A stretch of DNA of 64,000 nucleotides, taken from NCBI GenBank assembly GCA_037893225.1, contig JAZGUH010000182.1, forward strand, positions 1,674,001-1,738,000. Direction: 5' to 3'. The notes beneath the pieces were generated by a model. It was not told the origin of the DNA. It ran no database searches and saw nothing but the letters and a program-made list of their open reading frames with translations. This document shows positions 9,954 through 21,756 of this stretch, piece by piece. Within the stretch, counting starts at the first letter, position 1, and each line of letters starts with the position of its first letter. The position numbers and the translations under genes are program-made. The stretch is from Hippasteria phrygiana (taxonomy: Eukaryota > Echinodermata > Asteroidea > Valvatida > Goniasteridae).

Positions 9954-12949
9954 CCGTTTAAAATCGATACCTGACAGGTAGTTGAACAAATAACAAGATA
10001 ACTTTCCGCTTGAGTATCAGCATATTTTGGTTCCATATTTCCACTGACTAATAACGTGAACACCACTTTTTTTCTGTGTTATAGTATGATCCCTTAGTAT
10101 TGTTCAAGCGCAATGTGAACAGGTAACTTACAGTTCAAAGGGTAGCACAGTAGCTGGTGGCCCAACAAAAGTTTGAGCTGAGACTGTGATTTTCAGTAAA
10201 GACATTTCATTGTTTCACAGTGTTTTCCCTTATTCATGTTATTTGCATTTGCCTTCACATTGAATAGCTTCGCGTATTTTGTTTGGCTCGATACAAAAAT
10301 AATCGATGAAAAATATGCTAATGCATATAGACACTAATGCATAGGCACCTATTGAAACTGCAGGCATCTACTTTTTGCAAAATATTATCAGTATTGTATT
10401 TCTCTATACATTAGAATCCATTTCTTTATAAACAACTTAACTTGATCAACTCCATTCGGTTTTTATTTTTTTAAACCTATACAAACACTTTACCTTTCAA
10501 ACAATACTAATCATACAAATACTCTACCATCTAAGTCAGTTTAATTCAAGAAAGACGTTGGCAGTAATAATGACACGTTCATTTTAACTGTCGATTTTCA
10601 TTTTGACCTTTTTAACGATTTAAGGACACAATGTAGCTAAATTTCACAAAAAACGTACATTTTGAGTGAAAACCTGCAAACCAGCGTTAAATTTGGCTCT
10701 AAACGACACGAATGCCAAACCAGGAGAGACTTTCCAATATCAAGTGACTGATGAAAAACGACAACTGAAATGAACGTGTTACATTATTATTTATTAGCAA
10801 ACACCAGGATAAAATTAACCACATTATACAATAGGTAAGTATTTACAACAGTGAACATTGCCTTTCTCGAGATTGCCAATATCAAACTCCGGCCCTCTTT
10901 ATACAAATACTTTTAAAATGTAATTATTTGTTTACTTCTTAAGTTAATACAATATTAACACTAACACGAAATATTTTGTGCAAATTTGTGCGGCAAAATT
11001 GCTTATTCTAAAACAGTAACGCTCTTGTGGTTTTCACAAAGCCTATAACAGAAGTAGCAGTTATTACACGGGTTCATAATAAGAAAAAAGAACCGTCACA
11101 AGAAGAAAATTTAAACATTGTGATTACAAATTTCACAAATACATTTTTAAACATTAATATGCTAATTTTCCATTAAATTATGTCACTTTAAATACTGCTT
11201 AAAAGGGCGTCCCTTTTTAATTCTAGGTTCTCATTTGTTTGGGCCTTGGTGAAGAGTCTGTCGGTCGCAAACAATAATAATCATGAAAACAAATTACATG
11301 TTGAACACACGGCTAAATAAAATGATGAAAAACAGGTTTTGCGTCCTTTTGCTGGAGCACATTTCCTTTTACTTAAAAATGAAATTAAAAAAATAATATA
11401 TAAATAAATAGAAAACCCATCTCTGCCAACAGTTTGAATGAGTAAAATGAAATAAAAAAATTATAAATACCATTCTGTTTTGCTATAAATGCGCCTTTTC
11501 CATACTCAGCCTGGAGCACACGTTTTGTACAATATTCTTAAATGATGAAGTAAATAGAGCAATCTCTGGCAACTGTTGGGACAAACTGTTTCTTTCGACA
11601 CATCTTGGATCCACGTTGGTTGAATGATAGTTTTACGAGGGGACTTACGGTAATCTGCACCATGCAGCTTAGGTTGCGTTCGGTTAGCTTACACTTAAAA
11701 CACGCAGTTACACCGTGGGGAAACCATGAAATGAAGCTAAGCGAATGCTGCGGTGTTTTTGCTTATGTATTCTTGGAAAATTTAGGTCAAAGATCGTTTG
11801 GGACGGGAACTTGAAAAGTGTAAAATATTAACACAGACTCACTGTCGTCTGGTCTGCCGACATAATGCCGACATAATTATAGACATTCACAATTTGCACA
11901 ATCTAGTCGCCAACTTTTGTCATTGTCAGGAAAAAACACTCTTTGCTTTCCAATTTGTCACAATCTGCACATTCGAATTCGAGTTCCCCGCCATGTTTAC
12001 GTTTTCAGCTAGCCGGTGACGTCATTACACCCGGGCAGCCACCACAACAGACCCACTTGCTAGCTGGGGTAATTGTGGTTGACACCGGGACTCCAGTATC
12101 ACGTGACGACTAATCGAACGGTCTTGTGTAAGTTTCACTTATACGTGTAAGCTAATCGAACGCACACAAAAGAATATTTTTACAACGGACACCGTTGTGA
12201 TGCACGTGATAATGCAACAGATGATTAGAGTTGCTTCAATTCATCCGATTTCCAATTGGTGTTTTGCACTACTTGTAACAAATTTGCGCGTTTTGAGAGG
12301 TGGGATGATTTTAGATTTTGGATAACATGCCTTACTTTAGTTTTCTACTTCTTTAAAGAAACGGACATTAATATTGTATTTCTTACTTCAGTTGCGCGTT
12401 GACAACAAATACAGCACTTTTAGGACTTGGACAAGTTGAATATAAGTTTATCCCAATGCGGCGTGCACCAATTATTGCACTGCTTTCTGCAGTGCTTATG
12501 CTGTTTACTGTACATGTACACACATAATGCATCAGCACAAAACCGAGCGCTTCTAATTCTCACGAGCACTAAAATTGCTTTTTGCGGAATTTGTCCCCGG
12601 AAATTCTTAGGATTATAATATTTTTCTCAATTGCATTTTTTGGGTAGAAAATTCCAGACAGGAAGTCAAAAATAGGGTCGGCCGGAAATGAGAACCATAG
12701 AAATATAAAGGAACGCTCTAATATCTAATGAAGCTAACAGTAAGGCTATATATTTGTTTGCAATATATTTTAACTTACAAGCGAAGAGTATGGTTGCGCA
12801 GTGTAGAATTTGGAATTTCCAAAGGTGTCTTTAACACCATGCATTGTTTTAACATTTGAAATTTCGCTAATTATAGTATTTGTCAATGGAAATATGTTAA
12901 CCCTATTAGGACCGGGGGTAACATCTTTTTCATTATTACTCCAGCAGCC
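9954..12949. other. No gene recognised (AT-rich)
   Basis: About 3 kb of AT-rich DNA with many stops in all frames. It contains a CRE-like tgacgtca at 12018-12025, but no exon, repeat family or RNA gene that I can support. It would lie downstream of the F5/8C gene's stop codon on the minus strand. Confidence 0.5.
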
Positions 12950-13460
12950 GATTTCACGAAAGGTACGCAGTGCGTAAGTCGCCGACAAGCACCACAAATT
13001 TTGGCGTAACTTACGCACTCGTTTGAGGTGTTATAGGGCCTACGTTGTCTGCAAAAATACCGAAATGATGACTTAACTAGCTGTAAGCGTGGGCATAGTA
13101 GAAAAGTTAGTTGCTGAAATTATTATTTAAATGCACTAGATTATTTCAGAGAGTGATGAAATGATCATCACCTGCAGGTATACCTTTGAGGTGAGGTATT
13201 TCCTAAAGTGGCAACCATTCTTTTCCCGGAGCGAATTTTTAAAAGTGAACAGTTCAATTTGACGACTGTTCCATGTATTATATTTGTGTACTAAAACAGT
13301 CGTCGAAAAAGCGGCATTCAGCCTCGTCCGCGATGTATACAACAAATATAACATTGCGCAGCTAGCTACGCACTGTTTCGTGAAATAGATCGCAAGGATT
13401 TGCGCAGCTGCGCAACATTTTAATAGCGCAAGTCCTACGCACGGTTTCCTAAAATCGGTT
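12950..13460. repeat. Short repeated TACGCAC/TTTCGTGAAAT motif
   Basis: tacgcactgtttcgtgaaat (13368), tacgcacggtttcctaaaat (13436) and an inverted copy near 12955-12985 (tttcacgaaaggtacgcagt) recur within 500 bp. This suggests a small inverted-repeat element or degenerate tandem. A 173-aa minus ORF covers 13136-13657 but has no recognisable family. Confidence 0.4.
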
Positions 13461-14837
13461 GCAGAACGCTTTGACCGATCGACATGGAATTTAAAGATTT
13501 TCCCTAACTTTAATCTGGGATCAGTTTTAGCTATTTGTATGGAAATACATAGAAAAAATACAGTTGTGGAGGTCAAAAACATTATTTTGATACCAGCACT
13601 TACCAATTTGTGACAATTGGTGAATTTCCCCATGTCACATACCTTTCCGCAATGCATTATGGGAATCCAAGATGGTCGCCATCAACGCAAATAGCTTTTT
13701 ACAAGTTTCGGGCTATTTTGGCAATTTCTAATAAAAACAAAATGAAGTTTTGAACTAGCAAATCTTAGCTAGCTATGCGATGGACGTCAATATAATAGTT
13801 GGTCGGAAAGGTAAGATTTGGGCGGTTAAATATCAAGAAATCACGATTTTTCTTAAAACTGTCCCAAAATGAGTTAAAGCGCCCCCAATGGTAGCCTTGG
13901 GTGTCAAAAAATGTATTCCCATGATAGATAATTATACAAATAATAGATGTACCAAATGTGAAGGCATTTAAGTGAAAATTTGAAAAAAATCATAATGTTG
14001 TTTTGACAAAAAATGGGCAAACAAATAGGCAAAAACTGCAGTGCAATCAAATTGTGTCATGTTGTAAACTACCGGTCAATACATGTTCCTGTCAAATTTT
14101 AGGGGCATCGGCGAAAACATATGGAAATTACGGAGGGGGTACAATGAGGCTCTCCCCGGCCCTGAGAGCCAAATAATACCGGTCTTGATAGGTTTAATTC
14201 TGGAATTTCATATTGTTTGAAACATTTCAAATACACCATCATAGGATGACAAGGACTACCACATTTCAAGTTAGTCAAGCTACAAAAGAACGATATGCCA
14301 AAACGGAATTACAAATACGACATGTGCAGCAAGCCGATCACTGGTTACTTTGAGAAAGACACGACTCGATTCTGTGCTCATTCCAATGGGGAAACTGGTA
14401 ACCATATTGAAAATGGTCAATTTGTTACTTGTCACGGAATTTGCCTGAAAATATACCAAGTATTTCACAGAAGTTTATACGGAGCCAGAAGTGTGATCTC
14501 ATGAAAAACGACGGTTTCCTTAGAGTTCTCTTGAAACATGACAAACGTTTGATTATCCATTTTTATATATTTTTGCACAGGCGCACTGTATTCCCGTTTG
14601 GTTAAATGTGTATAGCCTTGCCTTCGAATGCAATCTAAAAAGTAAGCAAATTTTTGAATACTAATTACACCATACAAATAGTTTCATTTTAGAATATATC
14701 ACTTGGATTTAATTTATATTATTATATTCCGTAACGAATTATTGTGTCTTCCACAGATGATTCAAGCCTTTTACACCATGTACATGTTTCAGCTGGTCAA
14801 ATCCAGTCATTTCTATGGTATTAGTTATTAAAATACA
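13461..14837. other. No gene recognised
   Basis: AT-rich sequence on the 3' side of the F5/8C terminal exon. Several short ORFs are present on both strands without family similarity. No canonical AATAAA is seen shortly downstream of the minus-strand stop at 14838; only AT-rich variants are present. Confidence 0.4.
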
Positions 14838-14993
14838 CTAAGGAGTAATTAATTGAGATCCAAGTAATTCAAAGCGCAGACAAGGAAGGATGTGCCATTC
14901 TACAGGTAGAATGGCGATTCCTGTTGTATTGATACTCTTCGGGAAAAGTTGAATGACAGGAGTTGCAGGGTCCTCAATGTTACCCTCGAATAC
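14838..14993 (-). CDS. F5/8 type C (discoidin) domain gene, terminal exon
   Basis: Encodes the last 51 residues and stop of the domain begun at 59225-59369 and 27411-27603. The peptide starts VFEGNIEDPATPVI and ends LPVEWHILPCLRFELLGSQ then LITP. This is the canonical F5/8C C-terminus (VFxGN ... P..WH....LR.ELLG). The acceptor is ...caaattccag/GTATTC and the entry phase is 0, matching the phase-0 exit of the previous exon. F5/8C domains bind glycans, phospholipids or collagen outside the cell. The usual terminal Cys of ELLGC is Ser here. Most ORF callers would extend this exon upstream into intron. Confidence 0.88.
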   Translation of the reverse strand, partial: VFEGNIEDPATPVIQLFPKSINTTGIAILPVEWHILPCLRFELLGSQLITP

Positions 14994-15648
14994 CTGGAAT
15001 TTGACCAAATTAAATTTAGTTAAATTACCACTAAATAATGAATACACAAAGGAGATCGTTTACTAAGGCATGCGTATCCTCATCTGGTTAGGTTTGCTTT
15101 ACCTTAATATCATAGATCGTAAAGACAAAAAAGAGAGACTTCAGAAATCAAAATACTGTTGCTCTGGGTAAAAGGCGTCTAAACACAAGATAAGGTGTTT
15201 ACTGGATCTGGTCCCTTGGTAGTTAATTCATTTTTATAACATCATGATTACAAATTCGACAACCCTCTTCAAAAAAACAAATGTTACTAACCAAATGCCA
15301 TTCCTTGGCCTAAATAGATATACAAAAATGTAATTCGTAGGATTTAATCAACTAGTTTGCTATATAAGATTGGAACTATGCGAAAGTAAACCCCATCCCA
15401 AAATAGTCAGCCTTGGGCCTATATAGATCAGGAAAATGAAATAACTTTATGATTGAGTTGATTACTTGGCAACTGCAGTTTGGAAGTATACAAATGCTAT
15501 TTTAGCGATGGGGGAGGGCGCTGTCTGAGCTGCTGCCCGAGCTGAAATTCAGCTCCAGAAATCACGTTAAATTGCGGAATTTGGGGTGGTGACAAGTACC
15601 GTGTAGAGTATTGCCGTCTAGATTATTGCCAAGGGATCATGGTGAGTC

Positions 15649-15672
15649 GGGGAAGGATCCAGTATTTTTTTG

Positions 15673-15705
<33 letters not shown>

Positions 15706-15964
15706 CTGAAATTTGCCCAGAAAGGTGACTCCCAAAATGTTTCGTGTGCGAAACAAATTACAAGCGGGGGTGGGGGGGGGGGGGGGGTGGGCTGACACAC
15801 TTTCTCACCGTTATTGGCGCCATTTAACCTCTTTGTTTTGTTGTTACCCATAGGCAAAATAAGACCTGTGGGGTTTCTGCTTTTCTGGTTTGCAACTTTA
15901 GGCGTAGGCCCGGCCACTACAAGCAAACATTGGCAACGAGCGGGGGGGGGGGGGGTTTCGACCG

Positions 15965-16000
<36 letters not shown>

Positions 16001-16010
16001 ATCCGCGCCT
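15649..16010. mobile_element. 362-bp poly-G/C element with GGATCC ends
   Basis: GTGAGTC flanks both sides (15642-15648 and 16011-16017). The ends are imperfect inverted repeats: gggaaggatccag on the left and, reverse-complemented, aggcgcggatccgg on the right. The inside holds G28 (15676-15703), G20 (15768-15787 region), G13 and C34 (15965-15998) tracts. It resembles the larger element at 54293-55530, whose ends are GGCGGATCC. The hAT-like class is inferred. Confidence 0.65.
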
Positions 16011-16674
16011 GTGAGTCTCTTTCTTTCCTATGATTGTGGTATTATCAACCCATTATGGACATTTTTCTCCTCAACGTCTGCTGGCTGAGCTTCGCCTTGT
16101 GTGAATTGTGTGAGTTACCTCCATATTCTAAGCCTGGGAACATAGGCAGCTATCCCGTGTAACATTATGAACATGTAGATGCTGATGCATCGAACTCTTT
16201 TGTGGGAGAAAATATCGCTGTATTAAGCAAAGCGTCGAGAGGTAAGAGAGGCTTCAGTAACGTGGTAAGAGTATACTCGGACTGTCGCGGTAAGAGATTG
16301 CCAATACGGTGGGCGATAGACAACATAATTTCAAAAGTATACATGTAAATCTTCAAAATCTGTCTTGTATTTTTTGTTAATAGCACACTGACAAAAAAAT
16401 ATTTAAAGAAAATTAAAAAGAAGACGAAGTCAATGTCGTACTTAATTGAATGTATATTGAACACTCGAAACTTGCCGAAAGGGGCCTAAAATTCGGCTTT
16501 TGATTTTTTTCACGGCCGGTGATTTCTTCCTTTGCTGCTTTCTGGTGAGTGCTTTGCCCCATCTAGAAAAAGTACTGGCGACGCCCATGGGTGTCAAATT
16601 AATATTTTAGAAAAGCAACACATCTATTTAAAAAAACAGTCTAGTATAAAAAGAAATGGCTCACGCACCCGTTT
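16011..16674. other. No gene recognised
   Basis: Sequence between the poly-G/C element and the 5' LTR fragment. A minus ORF at 16165-16464 and a plus ORF at 16532-16729 lack family similarity. Confidence 0.4.
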
Positions 16675-17189
16675 CTGCAAATTAATTGGCGAATTTTGCT
16701 ATATCTATTGTGAGAAGTTGAATCACTGAATTTTGCTACATGTGTACAATTGTGCAGTTTGAGTCATTGAAATAAGTTGTACTTACAAGTTGTACTTGTG
16801 ATGTGAATCACAGAAGGTACTTCATTGCTGTATTTAAATTAAGCTTAAAAATTAACATCGTGACTTAAGTCTGTGGAATTTTGTCTGTGGAATTGGGGGA
16901 GCCTAGTCTATGACTTTGATTAATTAGATCATTGGCGTAGATTATGGGAATAAACAAGTTAGAATTTGACCCAGAGAAACTTATAGTCAAATTGATATTT
17001 TGATGTTTTAAGGAGTTGCTTGGAGATATTAAGGACATCTAAACTTTGAATTGAGTGCATTTGTAAGACTTATTGGGCCCTCCTAGCTCATGCTGTAACA
17101 ATGCGAAATACATATTTGTAACTTACTTTTGGAGAGGAAATCAAGTTTTGCATCAACTTATTGGTCTTGTTGGGTGGTTTACTGTGACA
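16675..17189 (+). repeat. 5' LTR fragment of the Gmr1-like element
   Basis: Matches 23985-24675 over most of its length, sharing blocks such as tgctatatctattgtgagaa and acttacttttggagag. It lacks about 150 bp present in the 3' LTR (24451-24600) and its 5' boundary appears truncated. It ends ...actgtgaca, as does the 3' copy. Confidence 0.85.
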
Positions 17190-17193
17190 ATTC

Positions 17194-17211
17194 TGGTGGA
17201 AGATCCGGGTA
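17194..17211 (+). promoter_or_regulatory. Primer-binding-site candidate
   Basis: tggtggaagatccgggta begins four bases after the LTR end and starts with TGG, as expected for complementarity to a tRNA 3' CCA end. The tRNA species was not identified. Position and TGG start are the only support. Confidence 0.5.
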
Positions 17212-17471
17212 TATAGCAATAATAGTATAAACTCAAAATCTGTGCTAAAGTTGAAACAGTCTACACTCGATAAACTTGCCATTTGTACTTTTGGTACTAA
17301 ACAAATTTTTGATGCATTTACTTGTGGTTGTCATGAGCCTTTTTAGTTTAAATTTGTTGCTTGCCTGTGCCGCACCCACCAAGTGAAGAACGCGCACCTA
17401 CAGCCGCTCGCTTCCCGTTATGCATGATGGGATGGCGGTGGAACGACTGACAACACTAGGCAAGAAGGAGT

Positions 17472-17885
17472 TTGTGCGGGGATGGTTTGTTGGAGTTTGT
17501 TCCAGAAGAGCAGGTGAGGATTAAGGGAGAGAGAAAAGAGACGGAGAATGCAGATAGGGATGCACGTGCAGAGAAATTAGAGCTAATGCGTCAGCAGAAT
17601 AAAGATTTCAGTTTACAAATTCAGTTTATAGACGATGAAAAACGCCAGAACTGGTACAACAGATATTAAACAAACTACCAAAGGTTTTATTCCTAAACTC
17701 CCTCACTTTGATGAAGAAAAGGATGAATTGGATGCATATCTTCAAAGGTTTGAGCTCTATGCGGTTATGCAACAGTGGCCTGAATCTAAATTGGCGTTAA
17801 ATCCGAGTGCCTTGCTGCGAGGCAAAGTCCCAGAAGTCTACTCTAGATTATCAGTCTCCGAATCAGATTACAAATGTTTAAAGGA
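17472..17885 (+). pseudogene. Gmr1-like gag, part 1
   Basis: Two overlapping frames. The first (17472-17669) is charged and coiled-coil-like (ERKETENADRDARAEKLELM). The second carries IPKLPHFDEEKDELDAYLQR and FELYAVMQQWPESKLALNPS, a typical gypsy gag start. Reading in frame reaches YKCLK at 17885, where a 933-bp insertion begins. The same frame resumes at 18819 on the other side. Confidence 0.75.
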
Positions 17886-18818
17886 ACCATGCTTCTCAAA
17901 TTGACCGGATCACATCTTATTTCATAAATAAATTCATTTATATGTATTAAGTGTGAATTAAAAGCCAAACTGGTTCAAGCGAAGTTTTAGTGTGATTATT
18001 TGCCGCTCAAAAATTGACCCCCCCTTTTTGAAATTTGTTGAGACTCAAATTGAGGGCGCTGTTCGTGACGTAGACCGAGGCACTGAAACTCATGGATCGA
18101 CTCGATAGTCTGGACCCGGCCCGTATACACACACTAGGTCTACACGTGCAATTTCGTAAGTTGCAACAACAACTAACATCGAACTTACCCTGATTTTCTC
18201 CCTTTTAGCGAAGGCTCCTCGGGGAATGGGCCGTTAACTGCTTTCGCCTTTATCTTACTCACATCTGGGAACTTTGTTGGGATGGCAGTGGACTTGAGCA
18301 TATTTTTAATGGTCATCCCAAAGGATTTGAAAATACCAGTATCGAAACACGACGGCTCAAAGTGGTCGCTACATAACGCTGAAAAGCTGCTGGGGCCGGA
18401 CCCCTTTGCTCTTGTCACCTTCACTTTCGCCGTCCAAATTATCCGATATTTCGCTTCAGTTGGAAATAAATGAAGGCTTACTCCACCCGTCGTTGTTTTG
18501 TTGCACCCAGCAGCCACACACCTTGTCGGCATGGCAGAAAAGCACTATATTTTGCTTAGATTTTGGACGAAGAATTTTCGCCGTACAATGTACACACAAT
18601 GCATACCCGTGATGAAAGGGTAATGTGCCTCGATCTACGTCACACACTTATGTTAATGAGGGTCCCACTCAGGGGGCGGAGTAGCTTGGACAAACATTTT
18701 CAAAAATTGTTTTCTCATATTTAATCTGGGAAATAATTGTCTCTGGACACAAAATATCATTGTCAAGATAATACTTTATTGTTTTAAGCAGGAATAATGC
18801 AATATAAATCCTAAATCC
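17886..18818. mobile_element. 933-bp insertion carrying a THAP exon
   Basis: TTTAAAGGA lies on both sides (17877-17885 and 18819-18827), and removing the insert plus one copy restores the gag reading frame (LK followed by DILLKRF). There are no clear terminal inverted repeats, but an 18-bp inverted pair is present inside: tgacgtagaccgaggcac at 18066-18083 and its complement with one mismatch at 18627-18644. It encloses the THAP exon. P-element and Kolobok transposases carry THAP domains, so a non-autonomous DNA transposon is possible; the class is unresolved. Confidence 0.7.
18185..18532 (-). CDS. THAP-type zinc finger (first exon or short protein, 115 aa)
   Basis: Encodes a C2CH THAP DNA-binding domain: Cys5 and Cys10 (CVAAGC), Trp33, Cys54 and His57 (LCSDHF), the aligned SLHLFP and the terminal AIPTKF. 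The start is the ATG directly before PTRCVAAGC, as in most THAP proteins. At the 3' end the stop TAA overlaps a strong splice donor (tcagg/gtaagt at 18189/18188), so the domain is either a stand-alone 115-aa protein or the first exon of a longer one whose remainder is absent here. The domain recognises specific DNA and is used both by host regulators and by P-type transposases. It lies antisense inside the broken gag. Confidence 0.8.
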   Translation of the reverse strand: MPTRCVAAGCNKTTTGGVSLHLFPTEAKYRIIWTAKVKVTRAKGSGPSSFSALCSDHFEPSCFDTGIFKSFGMTIKNMLKSTAIPTKFPDVSKIKAKAVNGPFPEEPSLKGRKSG

Positions 18819-19383
18819 TTTAAAGGATATACTGCTGAAGAGGTTCAACATTACCGAGGATGGGTTTGGGAAGAAATTCCGAACTGCTCGACCGGAGAAG
18901 TTTGAGAACCCCAAACAATTCATTGTTAGATTGGATAATTATTTGTGTAGGTGGACGGAGTTGGCTAATATGGATCCTACCTTTGACGGGTTTGAAAGAT
19001 CTGCTGTTACGTGAACAATTTATTAACGGTTGTAGTCTTGATTTATCCCTATTCCTGAAAGAAAGGCAACCAAAGAGTGTCAACGCCATGGCCGATCTTG
19101 CTGACCAGTACGTAGAGGCAAGGGGTGGAGTATTTGACTAGATAAACCTGGTAATTTGTTCCCCTCAAGATTTAACAGGCCTCGAGAACAACACGCTCAG
19201 GGTCAGAGAGGTGGCAACCCCAACAGACCTGTGAATAAAGATAGGACAGGAAATATAGGAGGCTCAACCCCACAAATGAGTAAATTAAATGTGTCACATG
19301 TGACTAACCAAAAGGAGGCTAGAACTTGTTTTCTTTGTCATAAAACAGGTCACATTGCAAGGAATTGTTGGCAGAATCCATAG
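18819..19383 (+). pseudogene. Gmr1-like gag, part 2 with zinc knuckle
   Basis: Continues gag after the insertion (KKFRTARPEKFENPKQFIVR, then WTELANMDPTFDGFE), with a frame change near 19000, and ends with CFLCHKTGHIARNC, a CX2CX4HX4C nucleic-acid-binding knuckle at about 19328-19372. At least two frame changes and an in-frame stop (19138-19143) are present. Confidence 0.8.
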
Positions 19384-19626
19384 CGTACCTCCAGAGTTGC
19401 AGGCACGATAGCATACGAGGACCAGAACCTACATCAGGTGTCGGCAAACGCTGACCCTCAGCCTCACCAGCAGGACCATGATCTTATAACTTCAAGCCCA
19501 CACTTCCCACTAGCAGTTGAGAAGGTGGCGTGTGTATGTTTGTGGTCGATAGGAAAAATATGGAGAAATGTTGTTCGCAGGATGGCACAGTGACCCTGCA
19601 GTGTGGTCATCACTTGCCCCCAATGA

Positions 19627-19920
19627 GTGCAGCTTGTAGAGTTCAAGATGATGCCCGTTACTCGAGAAAGACTTGGCCACAATGTAGTATCAGTACTTAG
19701 GGACACGGGTTGTTCAGGGATAGTTGTCCGCCAAAGTCTAGTGTCAGATGATCAACTTACCGGTGCATGTAAATATTGTGTTCTTGTTGACGGCACTGTC
19801 CAACGATTGCCATTTGCTAACATCGATATTGACTCACCTTTTTTCGTAGGTTCCATCGAAGCATGTCTAACCCCATCTATGACTTAATAATCGGAAACGT
19901 TGCAGATGTTCCTGTTCGTG
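19627..19920 (+). pseudogene. Gmr1-like aspartic protease
   Basis: Contains LRDTGCSGIVVRQSLV, the D-T/S-G active-site motif with the usual hydrophobic lead (VVSVL), followed by YCVLVDGTVQRLPFANIDID. The family would process Gag-Pol. A stop occurs shortly before the flap region, and a new frame starts at 19950. Confidence 0.7.
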
Positions 19921-19949
19921 GTGAACCTGACCGTGACTAGAAGGGCAAG

Positions 19950-21756
19950 ATGGAGAATGTCGTCCAAGGACAGAGTGAAGGCAAGCAAAACTACACAAAG
20001 GTCCAAGCGGTACAAACTAGGTCTCAGAAAATTGCGGCGGTGAAGCCACTATCTGCGCTCAAGGTGCCCAGTGCGCTAAAAACAGAAGTCACTGCAGATG
20101 AGTTGCGTCAGGCACAACAAAACGATGGCACTTTACAGAGGGTAAGATAATTAATAGCGACGGGTGAACCATGTCCAAAGGGATGATTCACCGCCAGTTT
20201 TCAAATCCCCACATAGAAGAGGGAGATGTAATCACTCAGTTAGTACTTCCACAGTCTCACCGTCAATCAGTTTTAATATTAGCCCACACTCTAAAAACAG
20301 ATTGGTTATAAATAACCATTTGATTGGTAGATGTGTCCAACCAATGATATTGGTCAATTGTAACAAAAATATTGATTAAAATAACCAATATCATTGGGTG
20401 CTTTTTACCAATATTTTGTAAAAATTTACTAATATATTGGTTGGACAAATATCTACCAATCAAATGGTTATTTTCAATCAATCTATTTTATAGAGTGCAT
20501 GAATCACTTTTGGGTGGCCACTTTAGCACTAGGAAAACGGAGGAAAAAGTTCTAATTTCTTTTGTCCCGGTGTGCAGGCGGACATCCGCCGGTATTGCCA
20601 ATCTTGTGATATCTGTCAACGCACCACCCCCAAGGGCAAAACGACCAGAGTTCTTTCAGGTCTAATGCCCTTGATTGATGAGCCATTTCGACGCACGGCA
20701 GTTGATATAGTTGGCCCCATCTCACCAGTAACTGATAGAGGTATCCGGTACATTTTCACGACAGTTAACTACGCTACCAGGTACCTGGAGGCCATTTCTC
20801 TGAAGAGTATAGAGACCCATAGAGTTGCGGAAGCTGATATATATTTTAACTAAAGTAGGTTTTCCACGAGAAATACTCACAGATCAGGGCACCCAATTTG
20901 CATCTGGGGTAATGAAATAGATAAGTTGACTCCTTTCCATCAGATAGCTTGTGACAACGCCTTACCATCCATCCTGTAATGGATTGGTAGAGAGGTTTAG
21001 CGGGAGTTTAAAACAAATGCTGAAACGACTCTGTGCTGAAAAGCCCAAAGATTGGGATAGGTATGTGGGACCACTTCTTTTTGCCTATAGAGATACACCA
21101 CAGTCTAGTCTGGGGTTTGCTCCTTTTGAGTTGTTGTATGGAAGAACGGTCAGAGGTCCCATGACAATTCTTAGAGAACTTTAGTCAGGAGAGGTTATTA
21201 ATCCAGAGGTCAAAATAGCATACAAGAATGTGGTTGATTTTTGATCCCGCATAGAAGAAACGTGCCAACTTGCAAGTGAAGAACTCAAGAAATCTTCCCA
21301 GAGATACAAAAGATACTACGACAGGAAATCCAAAAGCGTCACTTCAACGTAGGGGATAAGGTCTTGTTGCTCCCCACTGACCACAACAAGCTTGTAATGC
21401 ATTGGAAAGGTCCCTTTGAGGTTTTGAAACGGGTTGGCATTTTCGACTACAAGATCGATTTGAATGACCTAACCAAAACCTTTATCAACCTTCTTAAAAA
21501 GTACATCGAACGACAACCTCCTAGCGCTGTGCAATCTTGTTTCCTTAGTCTGGCAGACTGCATCTTTGATCTTGCGGCTTTAGCAGTCATCGAACCTATA
21601 AACGAGGATGCTGCTGACTTTCCATGGCCTCCCGCAGATGATCCCTTACAGTTACCGAACCTTACAGCTAGAGAGTCAGTCGACGGTGTCAAGATTAATC
21701 AAGGTTTGTCTAAAGATCAGATTCACCAGGTGAGACAATTGCTGAAGAAGTATTAA
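19950..21756 (+). pseudogene. Gmr1-like integrase
   Basis: Before any RT sequence lies an integrase with: the linker LRQAQQNDGTLQRVR (to 20150); LVLPQSHRQSVLILAH interrupted by a MITE at 20287-20497; the zinc-binding continuation ESLLGGHFSTRKTEEKVL and CQSCDICQRTTPKG; the catalytic core with AVDIVGPIS, LTDQGTQFASGV and CNGLVERFSGSLKQ (D, D, E); and a C-terminal WKGPFEVLKRVGIFDYKID module of the GPY/F type (about 21400-21460). Several stops and frame changes make it inactive. Confidence 0.85.
20287..20497. mobile_element. 211-bp MITE inside integrase
   Basis: Inverted repeats of about 70 bp start CACTCTA and share ataaccatttgattggtaga; the middle is AT-rich. The dinucleotide CA flanks both sides, and removing the element plus one CA restores the integrase codons LAHESLLGG. 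The 2-bp target duplication is unusual for a non-TA site. Superfamily not assigned. Confidence 0.8.

Noticed and set aside
12770..12857. Exon-like segment with donor cttgtaagt on the minus strand
   Set aside because: Lies after the F5/8C stop codon, has no family similarity, and one good donor is expected by chance at this frequency.
13136..13657. 173-aa minus ORF
   Set aside because: Longest non-TE ORF in the left half, but no recognisable domain, it includes short repeated motifs, and it lies beyond the 3' end of the F5/8C gene.
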